Positions 17,066-26,122 of a stretch of 64,000 nucleotides of DNA are shown here, piece after piece; positions within the stretch are counted from its first letter, which is position 1, and each line of letters starts with the position of its first letter. The notes beneath the pieces were generated by a model. It saw only the letters and a list, made by a program, of their open reading frames with translations, did not search any database and was not told the origin of the DNA. A program made the position numbers and the translations under genes. Source of the stretch: Streptomyces sp. ML-6 (lineage in GTDB: Bacteria; Actinomycetota; Actinomycetes; Streptomycetales; Streptomycetaceae); contig NZ_JAOTIK010000001.1 of the NCBI RefSeq assembly GCF_030116705.1, positions 3,236,001 to 3,300,000 of the forward strand, in the 5' to 3' direction.

Positions 17066-18601
17066 GTGGCCGCGATGCAGCTGACACGCACCCACCGGAT
17101 ACTCATCGGTCTCGTGGTCGCCGGTGCGGTGCTCATCGCCGGGATCGGATTCGCGGGTTCGTACGCCGCGGTGCGCGAACTCGCCGAGAAGAAGGGCTTC
17201 GGGGAGTTCTCGCTGGTCTTCCCGATCGGCATCGACGCGGGCATCTGCGTCCTGCTCGCCCTGGACCTGCTGCTGACCTGGCTGCGCATCCCGTTCCCGC
17301 TGCTGCGCCAGACCGCCTGGCTGCTGACCGCCGCGACGATCGCCTTCAACGGCGCCGCGGCCTGGCCCGACCCGCTCGGCGTCGGCATGCACGCGGTCAT
17401 CCCGGTCCTGTTCGTGGTCGCCGTCGAGGCCGCCCGGCACGCCGTGGGCCGGATCGCCGACATCACGGCCGACAAGCACATGGAGGGCGTGCGCCTCACC
17501 CGCTGGCTGCTCTCCCCCGTCCCCACGTTCCGGCTGTGGCGCCGGATGAAACTGTGGGAACTCCGCTCGTACGACCAGGTCATCAAGCTCGAACAGGACC
17601 GGCTGATCTACCAGGCCCGCCTCCAGGCCCGCTTCGGCCGCAACTGGCGCCGCAAGTCGCCCGTCGAGGCCCTGATGCCGCTGCGCCTGGCGAAGTACGG
17701 GGTTCCGCTGGCCGAGACCGCCCCGGCCGGCCTCGCCGCCGCGGGCATCGAACCGGCCCTGCTGCCCCCGGCCCCGACCCCGGCTCCGGCCCCCGAACCC
17801 GCCCCGGCCCAGGTCACGTCGGGCGAGCCCCAGCCCGAGCTTCCCTCCGCCCCCGACCGGCAGCACGAACTGCAACAGCAACCCCAGCAGTACGCGCAAC
17901 AACAGCACGAGCAGCAGCAGTACGACCCGCAGCACGAGCAACACGAGCAGTACCAGCAACAGCAGCAGCACCCGCAGCACCAGCAGGAGGACCCCGCCCC
18001 GCAGGGGAACCCCTGGTTCACGGCGTCCCGTGGGCCGAACGAGGCGTACGAGGGCGCGTACGACCCCGAGTACGTCGAGGGCCCGGAGCCCGGCCCGGTC
18101 ATGGTCCCGTCCGGCCCCGGCGGCCGCACCCGCCCCCTGGGCAACGTGGGCACCATCGGCGCCGTCCCCGGCCCCCGCACCGCGGAGCACCGGCCCGACG
18201 AGCAGGACGGGCCGATGCAGGACCGGTCGGCACAGGACCACCCGGCCCAGGAGCCGGTCCAGGAACAGCTCGAAGAACACTTCGAGGAGCACTTCGAGGG
18301 CCAGTTCGAGGAGGAACCCACGGAGCGGTCCACCGAGCGGCCCGCCGAGCAGCTGCGGGAGGCCGGGACGGACGCGGCCGAGTGGGCCCAGGAGGACGCC
18401 GAGTTCGCCGAGATCGCGTACAAGGAGTTCGCCGCGTTCGTGAACCAGAACAACGACTTCCCGAGCGTCGACGCCCTGGACATACACGTCTCGGACGTCC
18501 ACAACCTCCGCCACCCGCGCAGTGCGGCGCTGCTCCGCCGCATGATGCCGGAGTTCAAGAACCGCTACCACGCCGAGCTCGAAGCCGACCACATCGCCTG
18601 A
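17066..18601 (+). CDS. DUF2637 (SpdB-like) membrane protein with Gln-rich tail
   Basis: The 511-residue product has four predicted membrane segments in its first 125 residues (about 11-31, 50-72, 83-97 and 107-123). A soluble region follows with VRLTRWLLSPVPTFRLWRRM and KLEQDRLIYQARLQARFG. This is the DUF2637 arrangement of plasmid Spd (spread) and related chromosomal proteins, which help conjugal spread or have unknown roles. Residues about 266-308 are almost only Gln, His, Glu and Tyr, and a long acidic, Glu-rich segment precedes the conserved C-terminus (FAAFVNQNNDFPSVDALD). GAGGAGGG precedes the GTG start. No tra gene is near, so transfer is not implied. Confidence 0.85.
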   Translation: MAAMQLTRTHRILIGLVVAGAVLIAGIGFAGSYAAVRELAEKKGFGEFSLVFPIGIDAGICVLLALDLLLTWLRIPFPLLRQTAWLLTAATIAFNGAAAWPDPLGVGMHAVIPVLFVVAVEAARHAVGRIADITADKHMEGVRLTRWLLSPVPTFRLWRRMKLWELRSYDQVIKLEQDRLIYQARLQARFGRNWRRKSPVEALMPLRLAKYGVPLAETAPAGLAAAGIEPALLPPAPTPAPAPEPAPAQVTSGEPQPELPSAPDRQHELQQQPQQYAQQQHEQQQYDPQHEQHEQYQQQQQHPQHQQEDPAPQGNPWFTASRGPNEAYEGAYDPEYVEGPEPGPVMVPSGPGGRTRPLGNVGTIGAVPGPRTAEHRPDEQDGPMQDRSAQDHPAQEPVQEQLEEHFEEHFEGQFEEEPTERSTERPAEQLREAGTDAAEWAQEDAEFAEIAYKEFAAFVNQNNDFPSVDALDIHVSDVHNLRHPRSAALLRRMMPEFKNRYHAELEADHIA

Positions 18602-18649
18602 GAACGCCGACCACATCGCCTGGAAACCCAGGCACCGCACCGGCACGGC

Positions 18650-18688
18650 GAGGGGCCGCCACCCGGACGATCCGGATGGCGGCCCCTC
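18650..18688. terminator. Bidirectional terminator-like hairpin
   Basis: GAGGGGCCGCCA and TGGCGGCCCCTC pair around a short inner region that is itself partly self-complementary (CCGGA/TCCGG). It lies between the convergent DUF2637 and lysS genes. Confidence 0.8.
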
Positions 18689-18755
18689 GTACGTACGGCG
18701 TCCGTACGTCGTCCGTACGGCCCCGGCCCCGCGCACGGCGGGACCGGCGCGGGCG

Positions 18756-20540
18756 TCACGCGCCCAGCAGCCTCCGCACCCGGTCCGCGCCGACGGCCAG
18801 CAGCAGCGTGGGCAGCCGCGGCCCCGTGTCCCGGCCGACCAGCAGCCGGTACAGCAGCGCGAAGAACGACCGCTGCGCGACCTTCAGCTCGGGCGTCGGC
18901 CTGGCGTCCGGCTCCAGGCCCTCCAGCACCTTCGGCACGCCGTAGACGAGCGTGGTGAGCCCGTCCAGCGACCAGTGCGAGTCCAGCCCGTCCAGGAGCA
19001 GCTGCAGCGACCGGCGCCCCTGCTCGTCCAGCGAGCCGAGCAGTTCCTTGTCCGGCTCGTCGCGCACGATCGTGCGGGCCTCGGCCGGGACCTGGCTGGT
19101 GATCCAGTTCTCCGCGCGGTCCAGGCGCGGCCGGACCTCGTCCAGCGAGGTCAGCGGGTTCTCCGGGTCCAGCTCGCTCAGGATGCGCAGCGTCTGCTGG
19201 TCGTGCCCGCCCGTGATGTCCACGACCGACGCGAGCGTCCGGTACGGCAGCGGGCGCGGCGTGCGCGGCAGCTCACCGGCCGCCGTGCCGATGGCGCGCG
19301 CGTACGCGGCGGCGTCGGCCGGCAGCACCGAACCGTCGGCGACCTTGCGCCCCAGCGAGTCCCACTCGTCGTAGAGCCGCTGGATCTCCTGGTCGAAGGC
19401 GATCTTGAAGGACTGGTTGGGCTTGCGGCGGGCGTACAGCCAGCGCAGCAGCGGCGCCTCCATGATCTTCAGCGCGTCGGCCGGGGTCGGCACGCCGCCC
19501 TTGCTGGAGGACATCTTCGCCATGCCGGAGATGCCGACGAAGGCATACATCGGGCCGATCGGCTGCACGCCGCCGAAGACCTCGCGGACGATCTGGCCGC
19601 CGACCACGAAGGAGGAGCCCGGCGAGGAGTGGTCCACCCCGCTCGGCTCGAAGACCACGCCCTCGTAGGCCCAGCGCATCGGCCAGTCGACCTTCCAGAC
19701 CAGCTTGCCGCGGTTGAACTCGCTCAGCCGGACGGTCTCGGCGAAGCCGCAGGCGGTGCAGGTGTAGTTCAGCTCGGTGCTGTCGTCGTCGTACGACGTG
19801 ACGGTCGTGAGGTCCTTCTCGCAGTTGCCGCAGTAGGGCTTGTACGGGAAGTAGCCGGCCGAGCCGCCGCTGCCGTCGTCCTCGCTCGCCGCGCCGGAGC
19901 CCGCCTCGGCCTCCAGCTCGGCCTCGTCGACCTTCTTCTGCTGCTGCGGCTTCTTGCCGCCCTTGGCACCGGCAGCACCCTTGGCACCGGCCTCGGCCGG
20001 GTCCTTCTTCGTGCGGTACCGGTCGAGGACGGCGTCGATGTCGGCGCGGTGCTTCATCGCGTGCAGGATCTGCTCGCGGTAGGCGCCGGCCGTGTACTGC
20101 TCGGTCTGGCTGATGCCGTCGTACTCGACGCCCAGCTCGGCCAGCGAGGCCGTCATGGCGGCCTTGAAGTGCTCGGCCCAGTTCGGGTACGAGGAGCCGG
20201 CGGGGGCGGGCACCGAGGTCAGCGGCTTGCCGATGTGCTCGGCCCAGGACTCGTCGACCCCGGGGACGCCGTTCGGCACCTTGCGGTAGCGGTCGTAGTC
20301 GTCCCAGGAGATCAGGTGCCGCACGGTGTACCCCCGGCGGCGGATCTCGTCGGCAACCAGGTGCGGGGTCATGACCTCGCGGAGGTTGCCCAGGTGGATC
20401 GGGCCCGACGGGGAGAGGCCGGACGCGACGACGACCGGTTTGCCAGGCGCACGACGCTCCGATTCGGCGATGACCTCGTCCGCGAAGCGGGAGACCCAGT
20501 CGGCCTCGGTGCTGCTCTGACTCTGAGCCACGGTCTGCAC
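18756..20540 (-). CDS. lysS: Class I lysyl-tRNA synthetase
   Basis: This 594-residue enzyme charges tRNA-Lys. It belongs to the archaeal-type class I LysRS, not the common class II enzyme: the HIGH motif is PIHLGN (residues 47-52) and the KMSKS motif is KMSSSKG. ISWDDYDRYRKVP is the typical binding-pocket stretch. A zinc-ribbon insert with YCGNCEKD and TCTACGF is present, preceded by a Lys/Gln/Glu-rich low-complexity loop. Class I LysRS is found in some bacteria, including Streptomyces; whether it is the only LysRS here cannot be judged from the window. It is divergent from argS with a 136-base shared promoter region. Confidence 0.94.
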   Translation of the reverse strand: MQTVAQSQSSTEADWVSRFADEVIAESERRAPGKPVVVASGLSPSGPIHLGNLREVMTPHLVADEIRRRGYTVRHLISWDDYDRYRKVPNGVPGVDESWAEHIGKPLTSVPAPAGSSYPNWAEHFKAAMTASLAELGVEYDGISQTEQYTAGAYREQILHAMKHRADIDAVLDRYRTKKDPAEAGAKGAAGAKGGKKPQQQKKVDEAELEAEAGSGAASEDDGSGGSAGYFPYKPYCGNCEKDLTTVTSYDDDSTELNYTCTACGFAETVRLSEFNRGKLVWKVDWPMRWAYEGVVFEPSGVDHSSPGSSFVVGGQIVREVFGGVQPIGPMYAFVGISGMAKMSSSKGGVPTPADALKIMEAPLLRWLYARRKPNQSFKIAFDQEIQRLYDEWDSLGRKVADGSVLPADAAAYARAIGTAAGELPRTPRPLPYRTLASVVDITGGHDQQTLRILSELDPENPLTSLDEVRPRLDRAENWITSQVPAEARTIVRDEPDKELLGSLDEQGRRSLQLLLDGLDSHWSLDGLTTLVYGVPKVLEGLEPDARPTPELKVAQRSFFALLYRLLVGRDTGPRLPTLLLAVGADRVRRLLGA

Positions 20541-20676
20541 GTCCTTCTCTCTGGTGGGGACCTGGTAGGGGCTCCGCCCATTCTCCCAGGTACCGCCCGG
20601 AGCGCGAAAATGGCTTTACCGCCCATGGAATACTGGTTGTGATCCCTTGTACTCCTACGGAAACGGCAGCCAGCTC
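20541..20676. promoter_or_regulatory. Shared promoter region of lysS and argS
   Basis: The 136-base gap between the divergent start codons must hold both promoters. On the lysS side ACCTGG and CCAGGT arms (around 20560-20590) could fold in the lysS leader. No T-box specifier pattern is recognised. Confidence 0.45.
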
Positions 20677-22440
20677 ATGGCCTCGGTCAATTCCCTCGCT
20701 TCCACGCTCCAGCAGCAGCTCGCGGACGCCCTGACGGCAGCCCTGCCGGACGCCGGCACCGCGGACCCGCTGCTGCGACGAAGCGACCGGGCCGACTTCC
20801 AGGCCAACGGCATCCTGGCCCTCGCCAAGAAGCTCAAGGGCAACCCCCGCGAGCTGGCGTCGCAGGTCACGGCCGCGATCCCCGAGGGCGGGCCGATCAA
20901 GGAGATCGAGGTCTCCGGCCCCGGCTTCCTGAACATCACGCTCAGCGACCGGGCGATCGTCGAGACCCTCGCCGCGCGCGCCGCCGACGAGGACCGGCTC
21001 GGCGTGCCGTACGACACCGCCGCCGGCACGACGGTCATCGACTATGCGCAGCCCAACGTGGCCAAGGAGATGCACGTCGGCCACCTCCGCTCCGCCGTGA
21101 TCGGTGACGCGATGGTGCAGATCCTGGAGTTCACGGGCGAGACCGTGGTCCGGCGGCACCACATCGGCGACTGGGGCACCCAGTTCGGCATGCTCATCCA
21201 GTACCTGATCGAGCACCCGGGCGAGCTGTCCCACGAGGGCGGTGCGGAGGACGGCGAGGCCGCCATGTCCTCGCTGAACCGGCTCTACAAGGCCGCCCGG
21301 GCGCTCTTCGACTCCGACGAGGAGTTCAAGGCCCGCTCCCGGGACCGCGTCGTCGCGCTCCAGGCCGGGGACGAGGAGACCCTCGCCCTGTGGCAGCGGT
21401 TCGTCGACGAATCGAAGATCTACTTCTACTCGGTCTTCGACAAGCTCGACATGAACATCCGCGACGCCGACATCGTCGGCGAGTCCGGGTACAACGACAT
21501 GCTGGAGGAGACCTGCCGCATCCTGGAGGAGTCGGGCGTCGCCGTCCGCTCCGAGGGGGCGCTCTGCGTCTTCTTCGACGACGTGAAGGGCCCGGACGGC
21601 AACCCGGTGCCGCTGATCGTCAAGAAGTCGAACGGCGGATACGGCTACGCGGCCACGGACCTCTCCGCGATCCGCGACCGGGTGCAGAACCTCAAGGCGA
21701 GCACCCTGCTGTACGTGGTCGACGCCCGGCAGGCCCTGCACTTCAAGATGGTCTTCGAGACCGCCCGCCGGGCCGGCTGGCTGAACGAGGACGTCAAGGC
21801 CGTGCAGCTCGCCTTCGGCACCGTGCTCGGCAAGGACGGCAAGCCGTTCAAGACCCGTGAGGGCGAGACCGTCCGGCTCCAGGACCTGCTCGACGAGGCG
21901 ATCGACCGGGCGTCCGCCGTCGTGCGCGAGAAGGCCAAGGACCTCACCGAGGACGAGATCGCCGAGCGCGCCGCGCAGGTCGGCATCGGCGCGGTGAAGT
22001 ACGCGGACCTGTCCACGTCGGCCGCCCGCGACTACAAGTTCGACCTGGACCAGATGGTCTCGCTGACCGGCGACACCAGCGTGTACATCCAGTACGCGCA
22101 CGCCCGGTCCCGCTCGATCAAGCGCAAGGCGGGCGAGCTGAGCCCCCGGCCCCACCCGGAGCTGGAGCTGGCCCCGGCCGAGCGCGCGCTGGGCCTGCAC
22201 CTGGACGAGTTCGGCGAGGTCGTGTCCGAGGTGGCCACCGCGTACGAGCCGCACAAGCTGGCCGCGTACCTCTACCAGCTGTCGTCGCTGTTCACGACCT
22301 TCTACGACCAGTGCCCGGTGCTGAAGGCCGAGGTCCCCGGCGATGTGGCCGAGAACCGCCTCTTCCTCTCGGACCTCACCGCCCGCACCCTGAGCCGGGG
22401 CATGGCGCTGCTCGGCATCCGGACCCCCGAGCGCCTCTGA
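20677..22440 (+). CDS. argS: Arginyl-tRNA synthetase
   Basis: The 587-residue class I enzyme ligates arginine to tRNA-Arg. The Add-1 tRNA-binding domain fills residues 1-115. The HIGH motif is [10 protein letters not shown] (residues 131-140), [12 protein letters not shown] follows, and the KMSKS-equivalent is GKPFKTREG. The C-terminal anticodon-binding helical bundle ends [16 protein letters not shown], the typical ArgS tail. The ATG at MASVNSL is preceded by a purine-poor leader; it is chosen because it matches the family N-terminus. Confidence 0.96.
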   Translation: MASVNSLASTLQQQLADALTAALPDAGTADPLLRRSDRADFQANGILALAKKLKGNPRELASQVTAAIPEGGPIKEIEVSGPGFLNITLSDRAIVETLAARAADEDRLGVPYDTAAGTTVIDYAQPNVAKEMHVGHLRSAVIGDAMVQILEFTGETVVRRHHIGDWGTQFGMLIQYLIEHPGELSHEGGAEDGEAAMSSLNRLYKAARALFDSDEEFKARSRDRVVALQAGDEETLALWQRFVDESKIYFYSVFDKLDMNIRDADIVGESGYNDMLEETCRILEESGVAVRSEGALCVFFDDVKGPDGNPVPLIVKKSNGGYGYAATDLSAIRDRVQNLKASTLLYVVDARQALHFKMVFETARRAGWLNEDVKAVQLAFGTVLGKDGKPFKTREGETVRLQDLLDEAIDRASAVVREKAKDLTEDEIAERAAQVGIGAVKYADLSTSAARDYKFDLDQMVSLTGDTSVYIQYAHARSRSIKRKAGELSPRPHPELELAPAERALGLHLDEFGEVVSEVATAYEPHKLAAYLYQLSSLFTTFYDQCPVLKAEVPGDVAENRLFLSDLTARTLSRGMALLGIRTPERL

Positions 22441-22462
22441 CCCCCACCCGCCGCCCGTACGC

Positions 22463-22514
22463 GAACGGACCGGTGCGGCGACCGCGTGACTGCGGTCGCC
22501 GCCCCGGTCCGTTC
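22463..22514. terminator. Strong bidirectional terminator hairpin
   Basis: GAACGGACCGG through GCGACCGC pairs with GCGGTCGC through CCGGTCCGTTC in a 23-base stem with one mismatch and a six-base loop. It sits between the convergent argS and the HTH/membrane protein gene. Confidence 0.88.
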
Positions 22515-22543
22515 CGTTTCCGGTACGGCCCGGCTTCCCGTCC

Positions 22544-24004
22544 CTACTCGATGGGGATCTCGGGGGGCTTCCACTGGGCCGTGTCGTGCCAGTAGATGTA
22601 CATCGGCCGGGTCTTGATGCTGCTGGTGCGGAACGGCTTCCCGTGGTCGTCGATGCGCAGCGTCCCCTGGCGGCCCCCGCTGCTCCACTCCAGCTCCAGG
22701 TACCAGCTGACGTCGTGCCCCTCGACGTGCGCGTCCAGGTCGAACACCTCCACGTCGGAGGAGGACACCCGGAACGGGAAGTCCTTCGGCGGCACCTGCT
22801 CGTCCCCCCGGTGTCCCGCCACCGGGGTGAGCGTCGGCCGGTTGTCGTCGAGGTCGATGTCGAAGGTCTGCGGCGTGACCCCGCTCCCGCAGCCCTCCCC
22901 CATCGAGTACGCCGACCACGGCAGCGGCGCCTTCCGGGACAGCGTCCGCACATGCATGCCGTTCAGCACGACGGCCTGGCCGGACTTCCCCTGCACGGTG
23001 ATCTCCAGCTTCATGCGCCCGCCGTCCACCCCGCCCAGCGCCCGCGCCCAGCTGCGGCGTTCCTGTGACGGGGGCGGCGGGGGAACGTCGTCGGGTTCCT
23101 GGTCCAGCACGTAGAACTGGTCGCAGGGGTCGTCCCAGTTGTACGAGCTGATGGTGGCGGTCAGCGGCACGCCGCCGTCGGCCTTCCCGCCCCCGCCCCC
23201 GCCCATGCCCGCGCCCCCGGCCTCGGCGGACTCGGCGCGGCCCTTCCCGGACGACGCGGACGCCGTGGGGCTGCCGGACGCGGAAGGGCTGCCCGAGGAC
23301 TTGGTCGCGCCCGGCGTCCGTGAGGCGCCGGGCTTCTCGTCCGAGAGCGCGGACGCGCCCTCGTACACGTCGGTCGTCTCCACCCCGGCGCCCTTGTCAC
23401 CGGGGTCCGAACCGGAGAACTTGTTGACGAGGACCGTGGTGGGCACGGTGAGCGCGACGACGGCCGCGGTCGCGAGCAGGACGCGCGTCCGGGGCGAGGA
23501 CCAGAACCTCCGGGGCCGGGGCCGGCCCGCCCCGCCGGTCACGGCGTCGGAACCGGAGCTGGCATCGGCGTTGGATTCGGATCCGGATTCGGGGGCGGGG
23601 GTCGTGACCGGTTCGGTTTCCGGGCCGGGTTCCGGAGCAGGCGCAGGCGCAGGCGCAGGCGCAGCAGCGGACTCGGCAACAGGAACAACAGGAACCGGCT
23701 CGGGAACGGAGACGGCCGCGGGCGGAGGAACGGCCTCCGGACTGACCGCGGGACGTCTGCGGGCCGCGTCCGCCAGGATCCACCGCCGGTGCAGCTCCAC
23801 CAGCTCGTCCGGCCCCGCCCCGCACAGCCGCGCCAGCCGTTCCACCGGGGCGTACTCGTTGGGCACGGCATCGCCGTTGCAGTAGCGGTGCAACGTGGAC
23901 GTGCTGACGTGGAGTCTGCCTGCCAGGACCCCATAGCTGCGCCCCGAACGGTCCTTCAGCTCCTTCAACAGAGCTGCGAACTCCCTGGCCTCCGGCGTCG
24001 CCAC
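22544..24004 (-). CDS. HTH-domain protein with one membrane span and an extracellular domain
   Basis: The 486-residue protein starts with an XRE-like helix-turn-helix (residues about 1-65; SYGVLAGRLHVSTSTLHRYC). An Ala/Pro/Glu-rich linker leads to one membrane segment near residues 174-195 (VLLATAAVVALTVPTTVLV). After a Ser/Gly linker comes an extracellular domain of about 220 residues that begins with VPLTATISSYNWDDPCDQFYV and contains two Cys residues. It is predicted to cross the membrane with the DNA-binding domain inside and the sensor outside, like ToxR-type one-component regulators. Target genes and signal are unknown; the lipoprotein genes divergent from it are candidates. Confidence 0.82.
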   Translation of the reverse strand: MATPEAREFAALLKELKDRSGRSYGVLAGRLHVSTSTLHRYCNGDAVPNEYAPVERLARLCGAGPDELVELHRRWILADAARRRPAVSPEAVPPPAAVSVPEPVPVVPVAESAAAPAPAPAPAPEPGPETEPVTTPAPESGSESNADASSGSDAVTGGAGRPRPRRFWSSPRTRVLLATAAVVALTVPTTVLVNKFSGSDPGDKGAGVETTDVYEGASALSDEKPGASRTPGATKSSGSPSASGSPTASASSGKGRAESAEAGGAGMGGGGGGKADGGVPLTATISSYNWDDPCDQFYVLDQEPDDVPPPPPSQERRSWARALGGVDGGRMKLEITVQGKSGQAVVLNGMHVRTLSRKAPLPWSAYSMGEGCGSGVTPQTFDIDLDDNRPTLTPVAGHRGDEQVPPKDFPFRVSSSDVEVFDLDAHVEGHDVSWYLELEWSSGGRQGTLRIDDHGKPFRTSSIKTRPMYIYWHDTAQWKPPEIPIE

Positions 24005-24180
24005 TGCGGCGTTCCCCCCTCTGGTCCGTCCCAGAACACCGTTCCAGGGACGTGGAATCTGCCCAGGTCACAGTACGCGCAGGCATTCCAGCATCCCCAA
24101 TGGGTCGTTCGGCGTTGCGGCCGGAATCCGCCGCCCCGCAACCTGTGACCACACCGCAGCGACCACACCGGGACGGCGCA

Positions 24181-24276
24181 GTGAAAACCCAGTTCCGCAT
24201 CGAACCGATCGATGTCGTGGCCATCGGCGTGGTGATCGTTTCCACCGCGATCGTCCTGGCTCTGATCCACCGCTGA
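24181..24276 (+). CDS. Small membrane peptide (31 aa)
   Basis: From a GTG the peptide reads VKTQFRIEPIDV followed by VAIGVVIVSTAIVLALIH, a near-perfect single membrane helix with a basic end. The frame is open further upstream (from 24052) but the added residues look random. GGGACGG lies 7 bases before the GTG. Such one-helix peptides are often missed. It lies between the HTH/membrane gene and the DUF4232 lipoprotein. The function is unknown. Confidence 0.55.
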   Translation: MKTQFRIEPIDVVAIGVVIVSTAIVLALIHR

Positions 24277-24358
24277 CCACGCAGCTCCGCACCACGCACA
24301 TCCACACATCCGCATCGCAGACATCCGCACCACAGACACCACGGGGAGTACCACCACC

Positions 24359-25093
24359 ATGCGCAGCAACAGCCGCTTCCGCACCGCCGCCCTCGCCGCC
24401 ACCGCCCTCCTGGCCGCCCTCTCGCTCACCGCCTGCGGTGACACCGACGGGAACGCCGACAAGCCGGGCGCGGCGGCCCCGGCGGGCAACACCGCCTCCC
24501 CCGAGGCCGGCAAGGACACCGAAGGGACCGGCACCGAGGACCAGGCCCGGAACGCGTCCTCCACCTCCGGGGGCAAGGGCGAGGACACCGCCGGCGCCAA
24601 GAACTCCACCGGCTCCGAAGCCGGCCGGAAGAGCAACACCAGCAACACCGGCAGCACGGGGAACACCAACTCCCCCGTCACCTGCACCGGTGACAACACC
24701 AAGGTCACCGTCAGCAAGGTGAGCCGCCCCATCAACCACCTGCTGCTCACCGCGACCAACACGGGCTCCCGCCCCTGCTACGCGTACAACGCCCCGGCGC
24801 TCCGCTTCGACGACGCCCAGTCCGTCTTCCCGGTCCTCCGGAGCAGCGTCCCGCAGTCCGTGGTCACCCTGGAACCGGGCCAGTCCGCCTACGCCGGCAT
24901 CGGCCTGTTCGGCGAGTCCGACGGGAAGGACCTGTACGAGGGCACGGACCTCACGGTGTACTTCACCCCCCGGAACAACTCGGGCTCCACGGGCTCCCCC
25001 ACCGAGCTGAAGCTCCCCGCCGGCACCCACTGGGGCAACAACGGTTTCGTCACCTACTGGCAGAGCGACATGGCCGACGCCCTCACCTACTGA
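24359..25093 (+). CDS. DUF4232-containing lipoprotein
   Basis: The 244-residue protein has a Sec signal with lipobox SLTAC (Cys26), so it should be anchored on the outer face of the membrane. A Thr/Ser/Gly/Asn linker of about 80 residues leads to a DUF4232 domain: VTCTGDNTKVTVSKV, then TNTGSRPCYAYNAPALRF with the conserved Cys and Pro, and VVTLEPGQSAYAGI. The two Cys residues may form a disulfide. The family is common on actinomycete surfaces; no biochemical function is known. Confidence 0.85.
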   Translation: MRSNSRFRTAALAATALLAALSLTACGDTDGNADKPGAAAPAGNTASPEAGKDTEGTGTEDQARNASSTSGGKGEDTAGAKNSTGSEAGRKSNTSNTGSTGNTNSPVTCTGDNTKVTVSKVSRPINHLLLTATNTGSRPCYAYNAPALRFDDAQSVFPVLRSSVPQSVVTLEPGQSAYAGIGLFGESDGKDLYEGTDLTVYFTPRNNSGSTGSPTELKLPAGTHWGNNGFVTYWQSDMADALTY

Positions 25094-25118
25094 TGCGCTG
25101 ACCGAAATCGACCCTCGT

Positions 25119-25158
25119 CCCGGACGCGGGGCGGTCCCCCGACCGCTCCGCGTCCGGG
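25119..25158 (+). terminator. Terminator hairpin after the DUF4232 gene
   Basis: CCCGGACGCGGGGCGGTC and GACCGCTCCGCGTCCGGG form an 18-base stem with one mismatch and a CCCC loop, 25 bases after the stop codon. Confidence 0.85.
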
Positions 25159-25235
25159 GCGTTCCACCATCCCGCCTTCTTCCGGGACCACCGAACCGTA
25201 GGATCCGGAAACCGAAACCTGAAGGAGGGCACGGC

Positions 25236-25970
25236 ATGCACACGAGAACCGGTGACAGGGTGGCGGCCTCACGCATACGCACGGTGGCGGTCGCTGTCGC
25301 CGCGACCGCGGCACTGGTCCTGATCACCGGCTGCGGAAAGGCGACGGGGTACCGAACGTCGGACGCGGACGGGGCGTCGGCGAGCCCCACCGCCCCGCCC
25401 ACCCCGAGCGTGAACCCGTCGTACGGCGAGCAGTTCCTCGCCGAGGGCGAGTGCGCGGCCCCCGAGCCGAACAAGAAGGACATCTACCGCGAGGTCCCCT
25501 GCAAGGACCCCGAGGCCGTTGCGAAGGTCGGCGTCCGGGCCCTCATCGGCAACGCCACGCCTTTCTCGGCCACCTCGTGCCCGGACAACTCCGACTTCGT
25601 GATCGACGCGCCGCTCAGTCTCGCGATCCTGGAGAACCTGCCGCCGACGGGCGAGGGCTACGCCTGCATGCGAAACCTGAAGCCCCCGCACCCCGGCGAC
25701 ACGGGCGGGGGCGGCGGCCCGAAGATCGAGGTCGGCGACTGCGTGCACAGCACGTCCAGGTCCGGGGACTTCACCGCAGAAGTGGCGTGCCGGACCAAGG
25801 GCGAAAAGAACGGCGCGACCCACAAGATCACGAAGGTCATCGAAGACGGTCTCACAGGCGGCTTCAGCAGCCCGTGCGACGGCGTGGCCGACGCCGCCTT
25901 CACCGAGAACCCGCTGTTCGACTCCGACCCGGTGAGAAACGACCGCGTCCTCTGCGCCGACAAGCTCTAG
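25236..25970 (+). CDS. Putative lipoprotein of unknown function (244 aa)
   Basis: The signal peptide ends with the lipobox LITGC (Cys33). After a Ser/Thr/Pro linker the mature part has seven Cys residues placed in pairs (EGECAAPEPNK, YREVPCKD, TSCPDNSDF, YACMRNL, VGDCVHSTS, VACRTKG, VLCADKL). This resembles the septum-formation/DUF4190-linked Cys-rich extracellular domains of actinomycetes, but I cannot name a family. The two halves (GECA..PCKD and GDCVH..VACRT) look like an internal duplication. A GAAGGAGG-type site lies before the ATG. Confidence 0.78.
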   Translation: MHTRTGDRVAASRIRTVAVAVAATAALVLITGCGKATGYRTSDADGASASPTAPPTPSVNPSYGEQFLAEGECAAPEPNKKDIYREVPCKDPEAVAKVGVRALIGNATPFSATSCPDNSDFVIDAPLSLAILENLPPTGEGYACMRNLKPPHPGDTGGGGGPKIEVGDCVHSTSRSGDFTAEVACRTKGEKNGATHKITKVIEDGLTGGFSSPCDGVADAAFTENPLFDSDPVRNDRVLCADKL

Positions 25971-26072
25971 CCGGAATCTCGACGGGGTGCTCGCCCGCAG
26001 CGGGAGACACGACAGGGGGACGGAACGGAAACACGGCAGGAGCAGGGCGGGGACGAAACAGGCGCTCCGATC

Positions 26073-26095
26073 GATCAGGATTCGAGAAGCACGGG
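26073..26095. promoter_or_regulatory. Putative AraC operator, copy 1 (upstream of first VOC gene)
   Basis: The core TCAGGATTCGAGAAGCAC lies 28 bases before the first VOC start codon. A near copy (19 of 23 identical) precedes the second VOC gene. The intervening gene encodes a bare AraC DNA-binding domain. Confidence 0.65.
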
Positions 26096-26122
26096 CCGCG
26101 GGGCCGTGCCAGCATCATCGCC

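Noticed and set aside
20541..20676. T-box riboswitch in the lysS or argS leader
   Set aside because: No specifier loop, T-box bulge or antiterminator was recognisable, and these genes are not usual T-box targets in actinobacteria.
18756..23000. Very long open frame on the minus strand over lysS and argS
   Set aside because: High-GC DNA leaves open frames opposite real genes; the translation is Arg/Gly/Ala-rich and unlike any protein.
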